Source of the DNA: Anoxybacterium sp963668245 | GTDB taxonomy: Bacteria > Bacillota > Clostridia > Peptostreptococcales > Anaerovoracaceae | Direction of reading: 5' to 3' | Length of the DNA stretch: 64,000 nt | Assembly (NCBI GenBank): GCA_963668245.2 | Contig: OY764195.2 | Coordinates: 992,001-1,056,000, forward strand | Part shown: positions 7,554 to 16,095 of the stretch, piece after piece | Numbering within the stretch: position 1 is the first letter of the stretch | How the letters are laid out: each line of letters opens with the position of its first letter | Notes under the pieces: model-generated | Seen by the model: the letters and a program-made list of their open reading frames with translations, nothing else | The model's database searches: none | Told to the model about the DNA's origin: nothing | Translations under genes and position numbers: made by a program

Positions 7554-9359
7554 ATGGACGTAGAAGTTTTAAAAACAAAAAAACTTACCGAATTGAAAGA
7601 GATTGCTAGTGCTTTTGGTATTGAGCAGTACGAAAAAATGAAAAAAGCTGATTTATTAAATGCCCTTGCACAAATGAGCGAGCCGGCAGAAAAGAACGGG
7701 CAAGTAGAAAAGAACGGGCGAACTGAGAATAACGTTTCGGTTGAAAAGAGCCAACGAGTCCAAAAGAGCAGGTCAGCTAAAAAAGGCGAATCAGCTGAAA
7801 AAAGTAAATCAGCTGAAAAAAGCGAAAAACAAGAAAAAACTGTTTCAAAAAAGGATCAAGAGATTGAACCGGTTGACTTGGGAAAAAAAGTTTTGGAAGA
7901 GAATCTAGTTTTTAAAGGAACAGAAAACTCAAAGAACGGCAAGGCTAGCGAAGAAAGAAAAGAAGAGCCGAAAAAGCAAAAACCAACACGAGAAAAAATA
8001 GACGGGATAAGACCAGTCCAAGTTAGACCAAAAGTTGAGCTGGAAGCTGAGGATGCAGCAAAAGAAAATCTTGTAGCGGAAATCCCTGCCAAAGAGGAAT
8101 TGTCCGTGAAAGCTGAAGCTCCTGCCAAAGAAGAATTATCCGTGAAGGCTGAAGCTCCAACCAAAGAAGAATTATCCGTGAAAGAAGAAGCACCTGGAAA
8201 AGAAGAAGCACCTAAAAAAAATACGGACAATCAAAGGGAAGACCGTCCAGAAGTGGAAGGCATCCTAGAAATTGCTGAAGGAGGATTTGGGTTTTTAAGG
8301 TTCCATAACTTTTTGACCAGTGAAAAAGATATTTATGTTTCTCCATCTCAAATCAGAAGATTTAACCTAAAAACAGGTGACAAAATCAAGGGAATCACCA
8401 GACGCCCAAATGAAGGAGAAAAATTTGGTGCGCTACTATTTGTAAGTACAGTCAATGGAGATGAACCAGGTGTTGCCATGAGAAGACCCGATTTTGATAC
8501 ATTGACGCCAATTTTTCCAAATCAGAGAATATCATTAGAAAATGGAGCAACAGAGCTTTCTATGCGTCTGATTGATCTAGTTGCACCAATCGGAAAAGGG
8601 CAACGAGGACTCATTGTGGCACCTCCAAAAGCCGGGAAAACAGTGCTTTTAAAGAAAGTAGCCAATAGCATTGAAAAGATGTATCCAGATATTGAAATGA
8701 TTGTATTGCTTGTAGATGAAAGACCAGAAGAAGTAACGGACATGCAGCGCTCGATTGGGGGCGAAGTCATCTACTCTACATTTGATGAATTACCTCAAAA
8801 CCATGTAAAAGTAGCTGAAATGGTTCTGGCAAGAGCACAGCGTTTGGTTGAACACGGAAGAGATGTTGTCATCCTGATGGATAGTATTACGAGACTTGCA
8901 AGAGCATATAATCTAGTGATTCCTCCAACCGGTCGGACCTTATCTGGAGGGCTGGATCCAGGTGCTTTACACAAACCGAAAAAATTCTTTGGGGCTGCCA
9001 GAAAAATGGAAGAAGGCGGAAGCATTACCATCCTAGCCACGGCACTTGTAGAGACGGGAAGTCGTATGGATGATATGATTTTCGAAGAATTTAAGGGAAC
9101 TGGAAACATGGAACTTCACTTAGACCGTAAGCTGTCTGAAAAGAGAATATTTCCAGCCATCAACCTAAACAAATCTGGCACTCGAAGAGAAGATTTATTG
9201 ATGAATCAAGAGGAACTAGAAGCAGTTTGGACTATGAGAAGGGCTATGGCCAACATTGGAACCCAAGAAGTCACCGAAAACATTATTGACCAACTAGCCA
9301 CCACAAAAAACAATTCGGAGTTTATCAAGGTAATCAAAAAATCCAAATTGGAAGGATAG
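7554..9359 (+). CDS. rho: Transcription termination factor Rho with long charged N-terminal insert
   Basis: A 601-residue hexameric RNA-dependent ATPase/helicase. A SAP-like Rho_N module (about 3-42) is followed by an unusual Lys/Glu/Ala-rich low-complexity insert (about 43-225). Then come the RNA-binding cold-shock fold (EGILEIAEGGFGFLRF..DIYVSPSQIRRFNLKTGD, about 230-300) and the RecA-type ATPase with Walker A APPKAGKT, Walker B VVILMDSITRLARAYN and GGLDPGAL. E. coli Rho has 419 residues, so the insert accounts for the excess. Inside it a 12-residue unit is tandemly repeated. ATG at 7554 has a GGGAGGT site. It heads the conserved rho/DUF1385/prmC block. Confidence 0.96.
   Translation: MDVEVLKTKKLTELKEIASAFGIEQYEKMKKADLLNALAQMSEPAEKNGQVEKNGRTENNVSVEKSQRVQKSRSAKKGESAEKSKSAEKSEKQEKTVSKKDQEIEPVDLGKKVLEENLVFKGTENSKNGKASEERKEEPKKQKPTREKIDGIRPVQVRPKVELEAEDAAKENLVAEIPAKEELSVKAEAPAKEELSVKAEAPTKEELSVKEEAPGKEEAPKKNTDNQREDRPEVEGILEIAEGGFGFLRFHNFLTSEKDIYVSPSQIRRFNLKTGDKIKGITRRPNEGEKFGALLFVSTVNGDEPGVAMRRPDFDTLTPIFPNQRISLENGATELSMRLIDLVAPIGKGQRGLIVAPPKAGKTVLLKKVANSIEKMYPDIEMIVLLVDERPEEVTDMQRSIGGEVIYSTFDELPQNHVKVAEMVLARAQRLVEHGRDVVILMDSITRLARAYNLVIPPTGRTLSGGLDPGALHKPKKFFGAARKMEEGGSITILATALVETGSRMDDMIFEEFKGTGNMELHLDRKLSEKRIFPAINLNKSGTRREDLLMNQEELEAVWTMRRAMANIGTQEVTENIIDQLATTKNNSEFIKVIKKSKLEG
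8085..8192 (+). repeat. Three tandem 36-bp repeats in the rho insert
   Basis: Units at 8085-8120, 8121-8156 and 8157-8192 encode PAKEELSVKAEA, PAKEELSVKAEA and PTKEELSVKEEA. The units are in frame and nearly identical, so the insert length is likely variable between strains. Confidence 0.85.
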
Positions 9360-9392
9360 TGGAAATAGGGGAAGGAATATATAGGAAAATCT

Positions 9393-10505
9393 ATGGACTT
9401 TAAAAAAATATTTATAAAAAATGCGAGCCCTACTAAAGTAGGCGGACAAGCAGTACTAGAAGGAATTATGATGAAGGGCGATGACCGAACTGCCGTAGTG
9501 GTCAGAAAGCCAGATGGAACCATGCACATTAAGACAGAGATGTTAAAAAAGGCTGGTGCAATCAAGAAAATTCCTATTCTGCGAGGTGTATATATTTTTG
9601 TAGATTCTCTGGTAACTGGAACAAGGACGCTTTTGTACTCGGCAGAGGTTTTAGAAAATGCAGAAACGGGAGAAGCTCCAGAAAAAGATAAGATGACCCT
9701 TTGGCTGGAAAAACATTTTGGTGAAAAGGGTGCATTCAATGCAATGCTTTATTTTTCTGTGGTACTTGCTATCTTCTTTACAGTTGGAATCTTTATCATT
9801 GGGCCAACTGCGGTTGTCAGTGTATTTAAAGTGTTTACAGCAAATGAGATTGCATTGAATTTGATTGAAGGCGTTTTTCGTATTGCCATTTTTGTTGTCT
9901 ACATCTTAGCCATATCAAAAATGAAGGATATTCAGACTGTTTTTCAGTTTCATGGAGCCGAGCATAAGTGTATTCACTGCTATGAAAATGGATTGGAATT
10001 GACACCAGAAAATTGCAAGCCATTTGAGACCTTGCATCCTCGTTGCGGAACTAGCTTTTTGATGTTTGTAATGGTAATCAGCTTGCTACTTTTTTCTCTA
10101 TTAGGGTGGCCAAACTTACTATTTCGAATTGGTTCTAGGCTTCTTCTTGTACCATTGATAGCAGGGCTATCCTATGAACTTCTGAGATGGGCAGGACGTA
10201 GTGACTCTATCGTGGTAAAGATATTGAGTATCCCTGGTCTTTTGCTCCAAAAAATCACAACAAAAGAACCAGACACAAAACAACTAGAGGTAGCAATCGC
10301 TGCTATGAAAGCGGTTATGGTTCCAGCAGAAACCCTAACCTATGAAGGGGCATGCGATAAAAATGGACAATTGATACCTGAAGACAAATTGGATGAGGTT
10401 GTAAGCCAGGAATCGTCACTAGATACCAAAATCGTGGAATCGGCTTTAGAAACCAATATAGAGGAACAGGCTAATGACATCACACTGGAGGAAAAGCAAT
10501 CATGA
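9393..10505 (+). CDS. DUF1385 family membrane protein (YqhQ-like)
   Basis: A 370-residue protein of the DUF1385/YqhQ family. The conserved start VGGQAVLEGIMMKG lies near residue 10. Several membrane helices occupy about 110-185 and 210-270, with the family motif FQFHGAEHKCIHCYE (near 188) and a Cys/Thr-containing TLHPRCGTSFL. The His/Cys-rich segment suggests a metal site, but no function is established. Genes of this family are commonly linked to prmC and prfA in Firmicutes, as here. The stop overlaps the prmC start by four bases (ATGA), giving tight coupling. The acidic C-terminus (about 315-370) is not conserved in appearance. Confidence 0.88.
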   Translation: MDFKKIFIKNASPTKVGGQAVLEGIMMKGDDRTAVVVRKPDGTMHIKTEMLKKAGAIKKIPILRGVYIFVDSLVTGTRTLLYSAEVLENAETGEAPEKDKMTLWLEKHFGEKGAFNAMLYFSVVLAIFFTVGIFIIGPTAVVSVFKVFTANEIALNLIEGVFRIAIFVVYILAISKMKDIQTVFQFHGAEHKCIHCYENGLELTPENCKPFETLHPRCGTSFLMFVMVISLLLFSLLGWPNLLFRIGSRLLLVPLIAGLSYELLRWAGRSDSIVVKILSIPGLLLQKITTKEPDTKQLEVAIAAMKAVMVPAETLTYEGACDKNGQLIPEDKLDEVVSQESSLDTKIVESALETNIEEQANDITLEEKQS

Positions 10506-11443
10506 GCATGATAGCAAAAGAACTTTTGCAGGTGGGAGAAACAGTTTTGGCAAAAGCGGGTTGTTGGGATTCCAGAATTGATGCAGAGATTATAATGATG
10601 CATCTCCTTTCGATTGACAGGCAGCAGCTCTTTCTGAAATTACCAAACCTTCTGGATGAAAAGACGTGTGAAGGTTATTTTGCGTTAATTGATCTTAGGG
10701 CAAGCGGAACACCAGTCCAATACATTACTGGAGAGCAAGATTTCATGGGAATCACGTTTCGAGTAAATGAACATGTACTGATTCCCAGACAAGACACAGA
10801 AACACTAGTCGAATATGTGTTGGAAAAAGGAAAAGAACTTTTAGATCATCATAAAGTAGGAAATGGTGGGCTACAAATCTTGGATTTATGTTGTGGTAGT
10901 GGAGCCATTGCCGTCAGCTTGAGTAAATTACTCATCAACGCCAAAGTATCTGCTCTAGATATTAGTAAAGAGGCTCTTGCGGTGGCAAAGGAAAATGCAG
11001 CTTCTGCCGGAGCTGGAAAGAGTATCAAGTTTATTGAAGGTGATTTGTTTTCCTCTTTGAAAAAGGGGATTGGCAAGCCAACCTATCATATGATTGTTTC
11101 CAATCCACCATATATTCGAAGTGAAGTAATTCCTACGTTACAAAGAGAAGTGGCAGAACACGAACCGATGCTTGCACTAGATGGCGGAGAGGATGGGTTG
11201 GACTTTTATCGCAGAATTATTGAAGAGGCACCACAATATTTGAAAAAAGAAGGACTTCTATATTTGGAGATTGGTCATGATCAAGGAGCTGAAGTTTCAC
11301 AACTGGCTCAAAATGGCGGAATGTTTGAAGAGATTCAGGTTATTCAAGATTTGGCAGGAAAAGATCGAATTGTAACTTGCAAATTGAAACCGAAAGAAAA
11401 GAAAAGAAAAACAAAGGAAAAAAACAAATCATTGAAATCATAA
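10502..11443 (+). CDS. prmC: Release-factor glutamine N5-methyltransferase PrmC
   Basis: A 313-residue SAM-dependent methyltransferase that methylates the Gln of the GGQ motif in release factors. An N-terminal helical release-factor-binding region (1-85) is followed by the Rossmann methyltransferase with ILDLCCGSGAIAVSLSK (SAM site) and the catalytic MIVSNPPYIRSEVIPTLQREV. Its normal partner prfA lies 7 kb downstream, separated by the accessory island. The C-terminal tail is extremely Lys-rich (KPKEKKRKTKEKNKSLKS). A shortened copy of the tail-encoding DNA (GAAAAAAACAAATCAT) reappears at 18054-18069 beside the second copy of the flanking repeat, so the 3' end probably took part in the island insertion. 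Confidence 0.94.
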   Translation: MSMIAKELLQVGETVLAKAGCWDSRIDAEIIMMHLLSIDRQQLFLKLPNLLDEKTCEGYFALIDLRASGTPVQYITGEQDFMGITFRVNEHVLIPRQDTETLVEYVLEKGKELLDHHKVGNGGLQILDLCCGSGAIAVSLSKLLINAKVSALDISKEALAVAKENAASAGAGKSIKFIEGDLFSSLKKGIGKPTYHMIVSNPPYIRSEVIPTLQREVAEHEPMLALDGGEDGLDFYRRIIEEAPQYLKKEGLLYLEIGHDQGAEVSQLAQNGGMFEEIQVIQDLAGKDRIVTCKLKPKEKKRKTKEKNKSLKS

Positions 11444-11469
11444 AAAAAGAAGAAAAAAAGCAAAAAAGA

Positions 11470-11517
11470 AAATATCCCGAAGCATAAAAAAGTAGTTGCG
11501 TAAATTAGACGTTTGTG
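11470..11517. repeat. Left copy of the 48-49-bp direct repeat flanking the accessory island
   Basis: Starting AAATATCCCGAAGCAT and ending AGACGTTTGTG, this matches 18071-18119 except for one A in a homopolymer. It carries the -35 hexamer TTGCGT of the rpmE promoter but ends before the -10; here the following bases are GGGCTATT, so the promoter is broken. Confidence 0.9.
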
Positions 11518-11551
11518 GGGCTATTTCATATTTGACAGGTGAGCAGGTAGT

Positions 11552-11605
11552 AATACTCTTGATAAATGTTTGAATTACAACATTTATCAAGAGTATTTTT
11601 TTAAA
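11552..11605 (+). terminator. Strong intrinsic terminator at the left end of the island
   Basis: A perfect 19-bp stem (11552-11570 with 11579-11597, 8-base loop TGAATTAC) is followed by a T/A run. It would stop transcription from prmC before the RHS fragment. Confidence 0.9.
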
Positions 11606-11697
11606 AGTAAGCAAATTTCGAGGGCCTGCAGTACTAGCGGTTAAAGGCGGATAACTATAATCAGATTGGACAACTAATTTCAGAAGAACTTCCGTAT

Positions 11698-14619
11698 GTG
11701 GGGAAGGAAACATCTGAGAGCTTTGCGGAGTACGATGCTGCGGGAAACCTTGTCAGAAGCATTAATGCACTGGATCAAAAACAAGATTATGACTACGATA
11801 GTAGAGGACGGCTTCTATCTGTCACCCAGTATGCTGAAGATGATAAAGAGATAAAGACCAGGTACGAATATGACAAGTCTGGAAGGCTTCTATCTGTAAA
11901 GAAGGGGATTACAAATGATGGAGATAAGTCATATCAAAAACTTACCTATGAATACAGCGGGCTTGGAGACCTTCTTTCTGAGACTGATGAAAGTGGAAAT
12001 AGAACGTACTTTGAGTATGATCAAGAGGGCCAAGTCATAAAACAGACGGATAGAAACGGTGTGATCACCAACTACAGCTATGATGGACTAGGCAGACTTA
12101 TAGGTAAGAACAATAGCAAAGACGGAGATGAAAATTCTCTTTCCTATGAGTATAATCTACTAGGGAATATAATAAGGACAAGAGATGAAAGTGGCACCAC
12201 TGATTATAGCTATGATGAAATGGCAAGAATTATTCAAGAAAGGATAATCGAAAAAAATCAAGATGAGACCGCAGGCTCTGGAGTAGTGGTTAAAAAGTAT
12301 GGATATGATAGCCTTTCCAGAGTTACCAGTTTTGAAATCTATAATAATAGCACCCTTGAACAAAAGATAGGATATCAGTATAATGAGCTTGGACAACTGA
12401 CTGCTTTGCGAGAAGATGGTGACAACTACGAATATGAATATGACAAAGTTGGAAGGCTGACAAAGGAAATCAATCCCGTTACTTGCGTTGACACAAACTA
12501 TACCTACTATGCTTCAGGAGACATCAAAGCAATCATAACGGACAAGGAAGAAAACAGTGCATTCGGTTCTGCATCCACAGCTTCTGCGATTGAGTGGACA
12601 GAATACGGATATGACAAGCTTGGAAATGTTACCTCAAAACTAGAAAACAACGTGAATTACACCTACAATTATGACATGCTCAATAGACTTTCCACAGCGA
12701 GTCATGATAGTATGATGGAAACCTACAGCTATGATAAGTATGGGAACATCTCAAGACTAGAAACAGCACTTTCCCAACCTACTGGTTCCAGTATTAATCT
12801 GCTTACAACTACCACCGATTATAGCTATGATGCAAATAATCGGTTGACAAAGATGCAGTATAACGAAGGCGAGGCGGACTACAGCATCAACACGAATACG
12901 TATCTTACTTACGATCAGGAAGGGAACCTAATCGAAAAGAGCAAGTGGAACGATAGCAAAATGTACGGCGGAAGTCAAGGAGAAACTGATTATTATAACT
13001 ACAATGGATTCAATCAACTAGCTGAGTTTGAAAAGGACACTGGACTTGACCAAAATGAGAAATATTACTATTACTACAATGCCGATGGGCTTCGAGCAAA
13101 GAAAGTAAAGGAAGACAACGGAACAGATAAAACCTTTGCTACCAAATACTATTACAACGGCGGCAAACTTGTTCTCGAAACAGACGGAGAAGGCGTAACC
13201 ACTGCAAAGACCTTGCAGGGCATCCACCTCATCAAGAGGGAGGTCATGAACGTGCAGGGGATTGGCTTGACGCAGACACAGGGCGGTATGTGGGGTTCTA
13301 GCAGCAGTGCTTTGTTGGCTACTTCCAATACCACGTCCGACGGTTCTGCATCCCGTGCCGTCGACGAGAACGGCAACCTGACCTACTTCTACGTCCAAAA
13401 CAGCAGAGGTGACGTCATCAAACTGCTCAATGAAAACGGCGACATCATCAGAGACTACGAATATGAACCATTTGGGAAAGAAGAAGATATCAAGACCAAC
13501 GGTTACGGAGCCGACTACTTAGCAGCCAAATGGAAGCAGGAAGTGGAAGACAACGCCATCGACAATCCGTTTCGGTTTGGAGGGGAATATAAAGACGAGG
13601 AATCAGGGAATTATTACCTGAGGGCAAGATATTACGACCCTGAGATTCAAAGGTTTACGCAGGAAGACACGTATAAGGGCAGTTATAATAATCCAATGAG
13701 TCTGAATGGATATGCGTTCTGTGGAAATAATCCGATTAATAAGATTGACCCGAGTGGGCTCAAGACAGTACAAGTTGGGTCTGACGGCAAAGCACCGAAA
13801 GGCTTAAATGTTGGTGATGTAGTTAAGACAGCAGGTGGTAACTATACAATAACAACAGTTAATAAAGACGGTAGTTACAAATCGATACCAGATGCAAAAA
13901 CTATCTTTAAAAAATGGTCTGATAAGTACACTACTCAGCTGTCAAATGCATCTGAAATAGTAAGCGAAATTGAAAAACAACAACGTCAAAATAATGACAA
14001 TTATGCTTTTCTTAAAGAATTGATAGACCAAGGATATTCTAGTTATAATGGTTCTTATATTTTTGGGGAGAGCTATATTAAAGCACACCGTGATAACCTC
14101 GAAGCTGACTTTATGCTGTCCCACGCGGATTTGGCACTGAGTTATATAGAAACAATGCTTGTGACAGGACATATTCCAACAACCGCAGAGGTTACTACGT
14201 ATGTTGCATCGTCAGATAATGCTTATGCTAATTTGATTTCGGGATTCGCGACAGGAATTCTTGGAGGGAGAGCATTTAATGATGGGACGACTGTTGAGGG
14301 AACGAGTAATCTTGTCAATGTTGCAGATGATGTTCTGGTAAACGGGGCAAAACACTTGGATGACAATCCACTTGCAAACATCAAATACACTGACAAGGTT
14401 GTAGAGCAAATGAAGCAAGGAGATTTTCATGGATTCCCTGACATAGTTGATAATTACGGATCAAATGGCATAGTTGAATCACTTAAAGGTGGAGACGATA
14501 TAGTCCGAACTAGAATAAGTATACCGGGTAATTATAAAGGAAAAAGTGGTGTGTTTGAGTACATTATTGAACCAGATGGTGTAACATGCAACCATAGATT
14601 CTTTAAAGTAGATTATTAA
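11698..14619 (+). CDS. 5'-truncated RHS/YD-repeat protein with C-terminal toxin-like tip
   Basis: The frame is open from 11638 and already reads like YD-repeat protein (DNYNQIGQLISEELPYVGKE), so the N-terminal secretion and most shell repeats are missing. The first possible start is GTG at 11698 without a clear ribosome site. Residues 1-650 contain many YD repeats (FAEYDAAGNLVRS, YEYDKSGRLL, YNYDMLNRLST). The RHS core ends with YYLRARYYDPEIQRFTQEDTY..NPMSLNGYAFCGNNPINKIDPSGL near 690. About 285 variable residues follow, ending KYTDKVVEQMKQGDFHGFP..GGDDIVRTRISIPGNYKGKSGVFEY..NHRFFKVDY, the likely effector tip of unassigned activity. Bases around 13140-13460 look more GC-rich than their surroundings, suggesting mosaic origin. 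Probably an unexpressed or exchange-substrate remnant. Confidence 0.8.
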   Translation: MGKETSESFAEYDAAGNLVRSINALDQKQDYDYDSRGRLLSVTQYAEDDKEIKTRYEYDKSGRLLSVKKGITNDGDKSYQKLTYEYSGLGDLLSETDESGNRTYFEYDQEGQVIKQTDRNGVITNYSYDGLGRLIGKNNSKDGDENSLSYEYNLLGNIIRTRDESGTTDYSYDEMARIIQERIIEKNQDETAGSGVVVKKYGYDSLSRVTSFEIYNNSTLEQKIGYQYNELGQLTALREDGDNYEYEYDKVGRLTKEINPVTCVDTNYTYYASGDIKAIITDKEENSAFGSASTASAIEWTEYGYDKLGNVTSKLENNVNYTYNYDMLNRLSTASHDSMMETYSYDKYGNISRLETALSQPTGSSINLLTTTTDYSYDANNRLTKMQYNEGEADYSINTNTYLTYDQEGNLIEKSKWNDSKMYGGSQGETDYYNYNGFNQLAEFEKDTGLDQNEKYYYYYNADGLRAKKVKEDNGTDKTFATKYYYNGGKLVLETDGEGVTTAKTLQGIHLIKREVMNVQGIGLTQTQGGMWGSSSSALLATSNTTSDGSASRAVDENGNLTYFYVQNSRGDVIKLLNENGDIIRDYEYEPFGKEEDIKTNGYGADYLAAKWKQEVEDNAIDNPFRFGGEYKDEESGNYYLRARYYDPEIQRFTQEDTYKGSYNNPMSLNGYAFCGNNPINKIDPSGLKTVQVGSDGKAPKGLNVGDVVKTAGGNYTITTVNKDGSYKSIPDAKTIFKKWSDKYTTQLSNASEIVSEIEKQQRQNNDNYAFLKELIDQGYSSYNGSYIFGESYIKAHRDNLEADFMLSHADLALSYIETMLVTGHIPTTAEVTTYVASSDNAYANLISGFATGILGGRAFNDGTTVEGTSNLVNVADDVLVNGAKHLDDNPLANIKYTDKVVEQMKQGDFHGFPDIVDNYGSNGIVESLKGGDDIVRTRISIPGNYKGKSGVFEYIIEPDGVTCNHRFFKVDY

Positions 14620-14631
14620 GGAGGTGTATTC

Positions 14632-14958
14632 ATGGAAGAGAATAGAAAAACAAATTGGTTAACTGTTGAGTTGTTCGAAAAAAGTATTGATTTGAGTGAC
14701 AATGGAATCAACAATTTGGCATGGGAGTATCCAACAATCTGTAATGTTCTAGAATTGGCTAAATCAAATGATAAAATCATACTAGGTGGGGATGTTTTCT
14801 TCCTAAAGAATGGTCGGCCTGAGTCAAAGGGAGATAGTTGGTATTATAACAAAACTGGCATTAATGACGTGTCAAACGGTTATAAAATTGCTAAAGAATA
14901 TATAGAAAAGTTTATGAAAAACAATGAAGAATGTATTTTCACAATTGTTGTAGTATAA
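14632..14958 (+). CDS. Candidate immunity protein for the first tip
   Basis: A 108-residue acidic cytoplasmic protein, starting 12 bases after the RHS stop with an ideal AAGGAGGTG site that overlaps that stop. The segment NGINNLAWEYPTICNVLELAKSNDKIILGGDVFFLKNGR loosely recalls Imm40-type immunity proteins (GxNxWA ... ILGGDV), but this is recollection and not a verified match. Position directly behind a toxin-like RHS C-terminus is the main evidence for an immunity role. Confidence 0.6.
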   Translation: MEENRKTNWLTVELFEKSIDLSDNGINNLAWEYPTICNVLELAKSNDKIILGGDVFFLKNGRPESKGDSWYYNKTGINDVSNGYKIAKEYIEKFMKNNEECIFTIVVV

Positions 14959-14986
14959 GCTCACTTCATTAGACTGTAAAAACTAA

Positions 14987-15054
14987 CAACATAACTCTAA
15001 ACCAAAGCGGTGGAATTGACAAGCAAAGTCATTCCATCGCTTTCTTTTCGTCTG
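14987..15054 (+). repeat. Repeat A: hairpin-bearing direct repeat (terminator-like)
   Basis: About 68 bases, closely matched at 15846-15913. It holds an imperfect stem AAAGCGGTGGAAT ... ATTCCATCGCTTT followed by CTTTTCG, so it works plausibly as a terminator for the first immunity gene. Its reappearance after the second module marks module duplication or exchange. Confidence 0.75.
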
Positions 15055-15141
15055 TGCAGAAGAAATACACTGCATAATGATAAATATGAAGTCAGAATAA
15101 AAACTTAAATGGTATAATTGTAGCAACAGTTTTCTACCTAA

Positions 15142-15399
15142 GGGACGAGTGAAACTGTTGAGACCAATCTTGGTAATGAAATTGACGTTAACCCATCGTC
15201 AAATCATAGTACTACAACTAAAAATCCAGGATTAGAGGGAGAGGCAAACTCTAGTGTTGATATTCTCGATTCAAATGGAAACATCAAGACTCGTAGGTGG
15301 TATGGACCAGATGGGAAACAGTACAGAGATGTGGATTTCACTGATCATGGCAATCCTAAATTACATCCAGAAGTACCACATGAACATGGTCCAAGATAG
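15142..15399 (+). pseudogene. Orphan toxin-tip fragment 2 (no start codon)
   Basis: The frame is open from 15142 (after TAA at 15139-15141) to TAG at 15397-15399. It encodes an 85-residue stretch beginning GTSETVETNLGNEIDVN and ending WYGPDGKQYRDVDFTDHGNP...HPEVPHEHGPR. The His-rich ending (DFTDHGNPK, HPEVPHEH) resembles C-termini of polymorphic toxins in Firmicutes. No ATG/GTG with a ribosome site exists at its beginning and there is no RHS core in front of it, so it is a displaced tip and not a complete gene. It is followed 17 bases later by a small gene with a strong AAGGAGG site, the expected tip-immunity arrangement. Confidence 0.65.
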
Positions 15400-15416
15400 C
15401 AAGGAGGAAATGATAT

Positions 15417-15752
15417 ATGGATAAAATTACATTTGATGAATTTGAACATATGATGGGTTATGATATAACTGAAAACCAGAGATGTATAGAGATAGAATTT
15501 TCGATTGATGGGATTAATGAATACCATTCTTCATGGTTGGGAAAAATGGAAGATAAAGAAACTAAGAAAGCATTATATTGGTTTGGTCTGACAGAAGATG
15601 GATCACAAGCATATGATTATGAATCATTTGAAGAATTTGTGAATGCAAAAGTATTTTATGGTAAGAGCATTAAAGAGATGTGGCAATCGATTTCTTTGCG
15701 TTCTATTGATGCGTGTAATGTTCATGACAGATTGCCATTTTATCTTGGCTAA
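15417..15752 (+). CDS. Candidate immunity protein for tip 2
   Basis: A 111-residue acidic protein (MDKITFDEFEHMMGYDITENQR...) with an AAGGAGG site 10 bases upstream of ATG 15417. It has no signal peptide or membrane helix. I do not recognise a family. Placement directly after the tip-2 fragment argues for an immunity role. Because its cognate toxin fragment has no start, it may be retained for protection against sibling toxins, which is inference. Confidence 0.6.
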   Translation: MDKITFDEFEHMMGYDITENQRCIEIEFSIDGINEYHSSWLGKMEDKETKKALYWFGLTEDGSQAYDYESFEEFVNAKVFYGKSIKEMWQSISLRSIDACNVHDRLPFYLG

Positions 15753-15845
15753 GTGTATGTAGATATTTAGGAATAATCTTTTTTTCTCGCAAAGGATATT
15801 TCTATTTCTAGAGTAAAACTGTCTACATAATTACTATCAATCTAG

Positions 15846-15913
15846 CAACATAATTCTAAATCAAAGCGGTGGAAACGACAAACCAAGTCATTCCATCGCT
15901 TTCTTTTCGTTTG
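15846..15913 (+). repeat. Repeat B: second copy of the hairpin-bearing repeat
   Basis: Matches 14987-15054 with scattered substitutions (for example GGTGGAAACGACAAACCAAG for GGTGGAATTGACAAGCAAAG). The terminator-like stem and CTTTTCG tail are retained. Confidence 0.75.
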
Positions 15914-16052
15914 CGGTAAAAAATCACACGACATAACCTAAATTCTGCCGTCAGATAGAATCAGAAACACCAAATACCAGCTCTAAACGGATTGTGGGGA
16001 CAATCCAGCAGAGCAAATCTAAATCACGAAACATCGACAAATAGGATGCAAG

Positions 16053-16095
16053 AGACCAAAGGACAAATGGGCCTTTGGTCTTTCTGCGTTTTTGG
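16053..16095 (+). terminator. Hairpin just upstream of the recombinase fragment
   Basis: 10-bp perfect stem AGACCAAAGG/CCTTTGGTCT with a 9-base loop and a T-rich tail (TTCTGCGTTTTT). The next start codon lies 14 bases further, so it could also act as an attenuator. Confidence 0.55.

Noticed and set aside
8085..8192. Short regularly spaced repeats resembling a CRISPR array
   Set aside because: The three 36-bp units are directly tandem with no spacers, are in frame inside rho and encode a 12-residue repeat.
12160..13398. Minus-strand frames opposite the RHS fragment
   Set aside because: Antisense shadows of YD-repeat coding sequence; no ribosome sites and low-complexity translations.
14987..15913. 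Terminal repeats of an insertion sequence
   Set aside because: The two copies are direct repeats with terminator structure and enclose a toxin/immunity module without a transposase.
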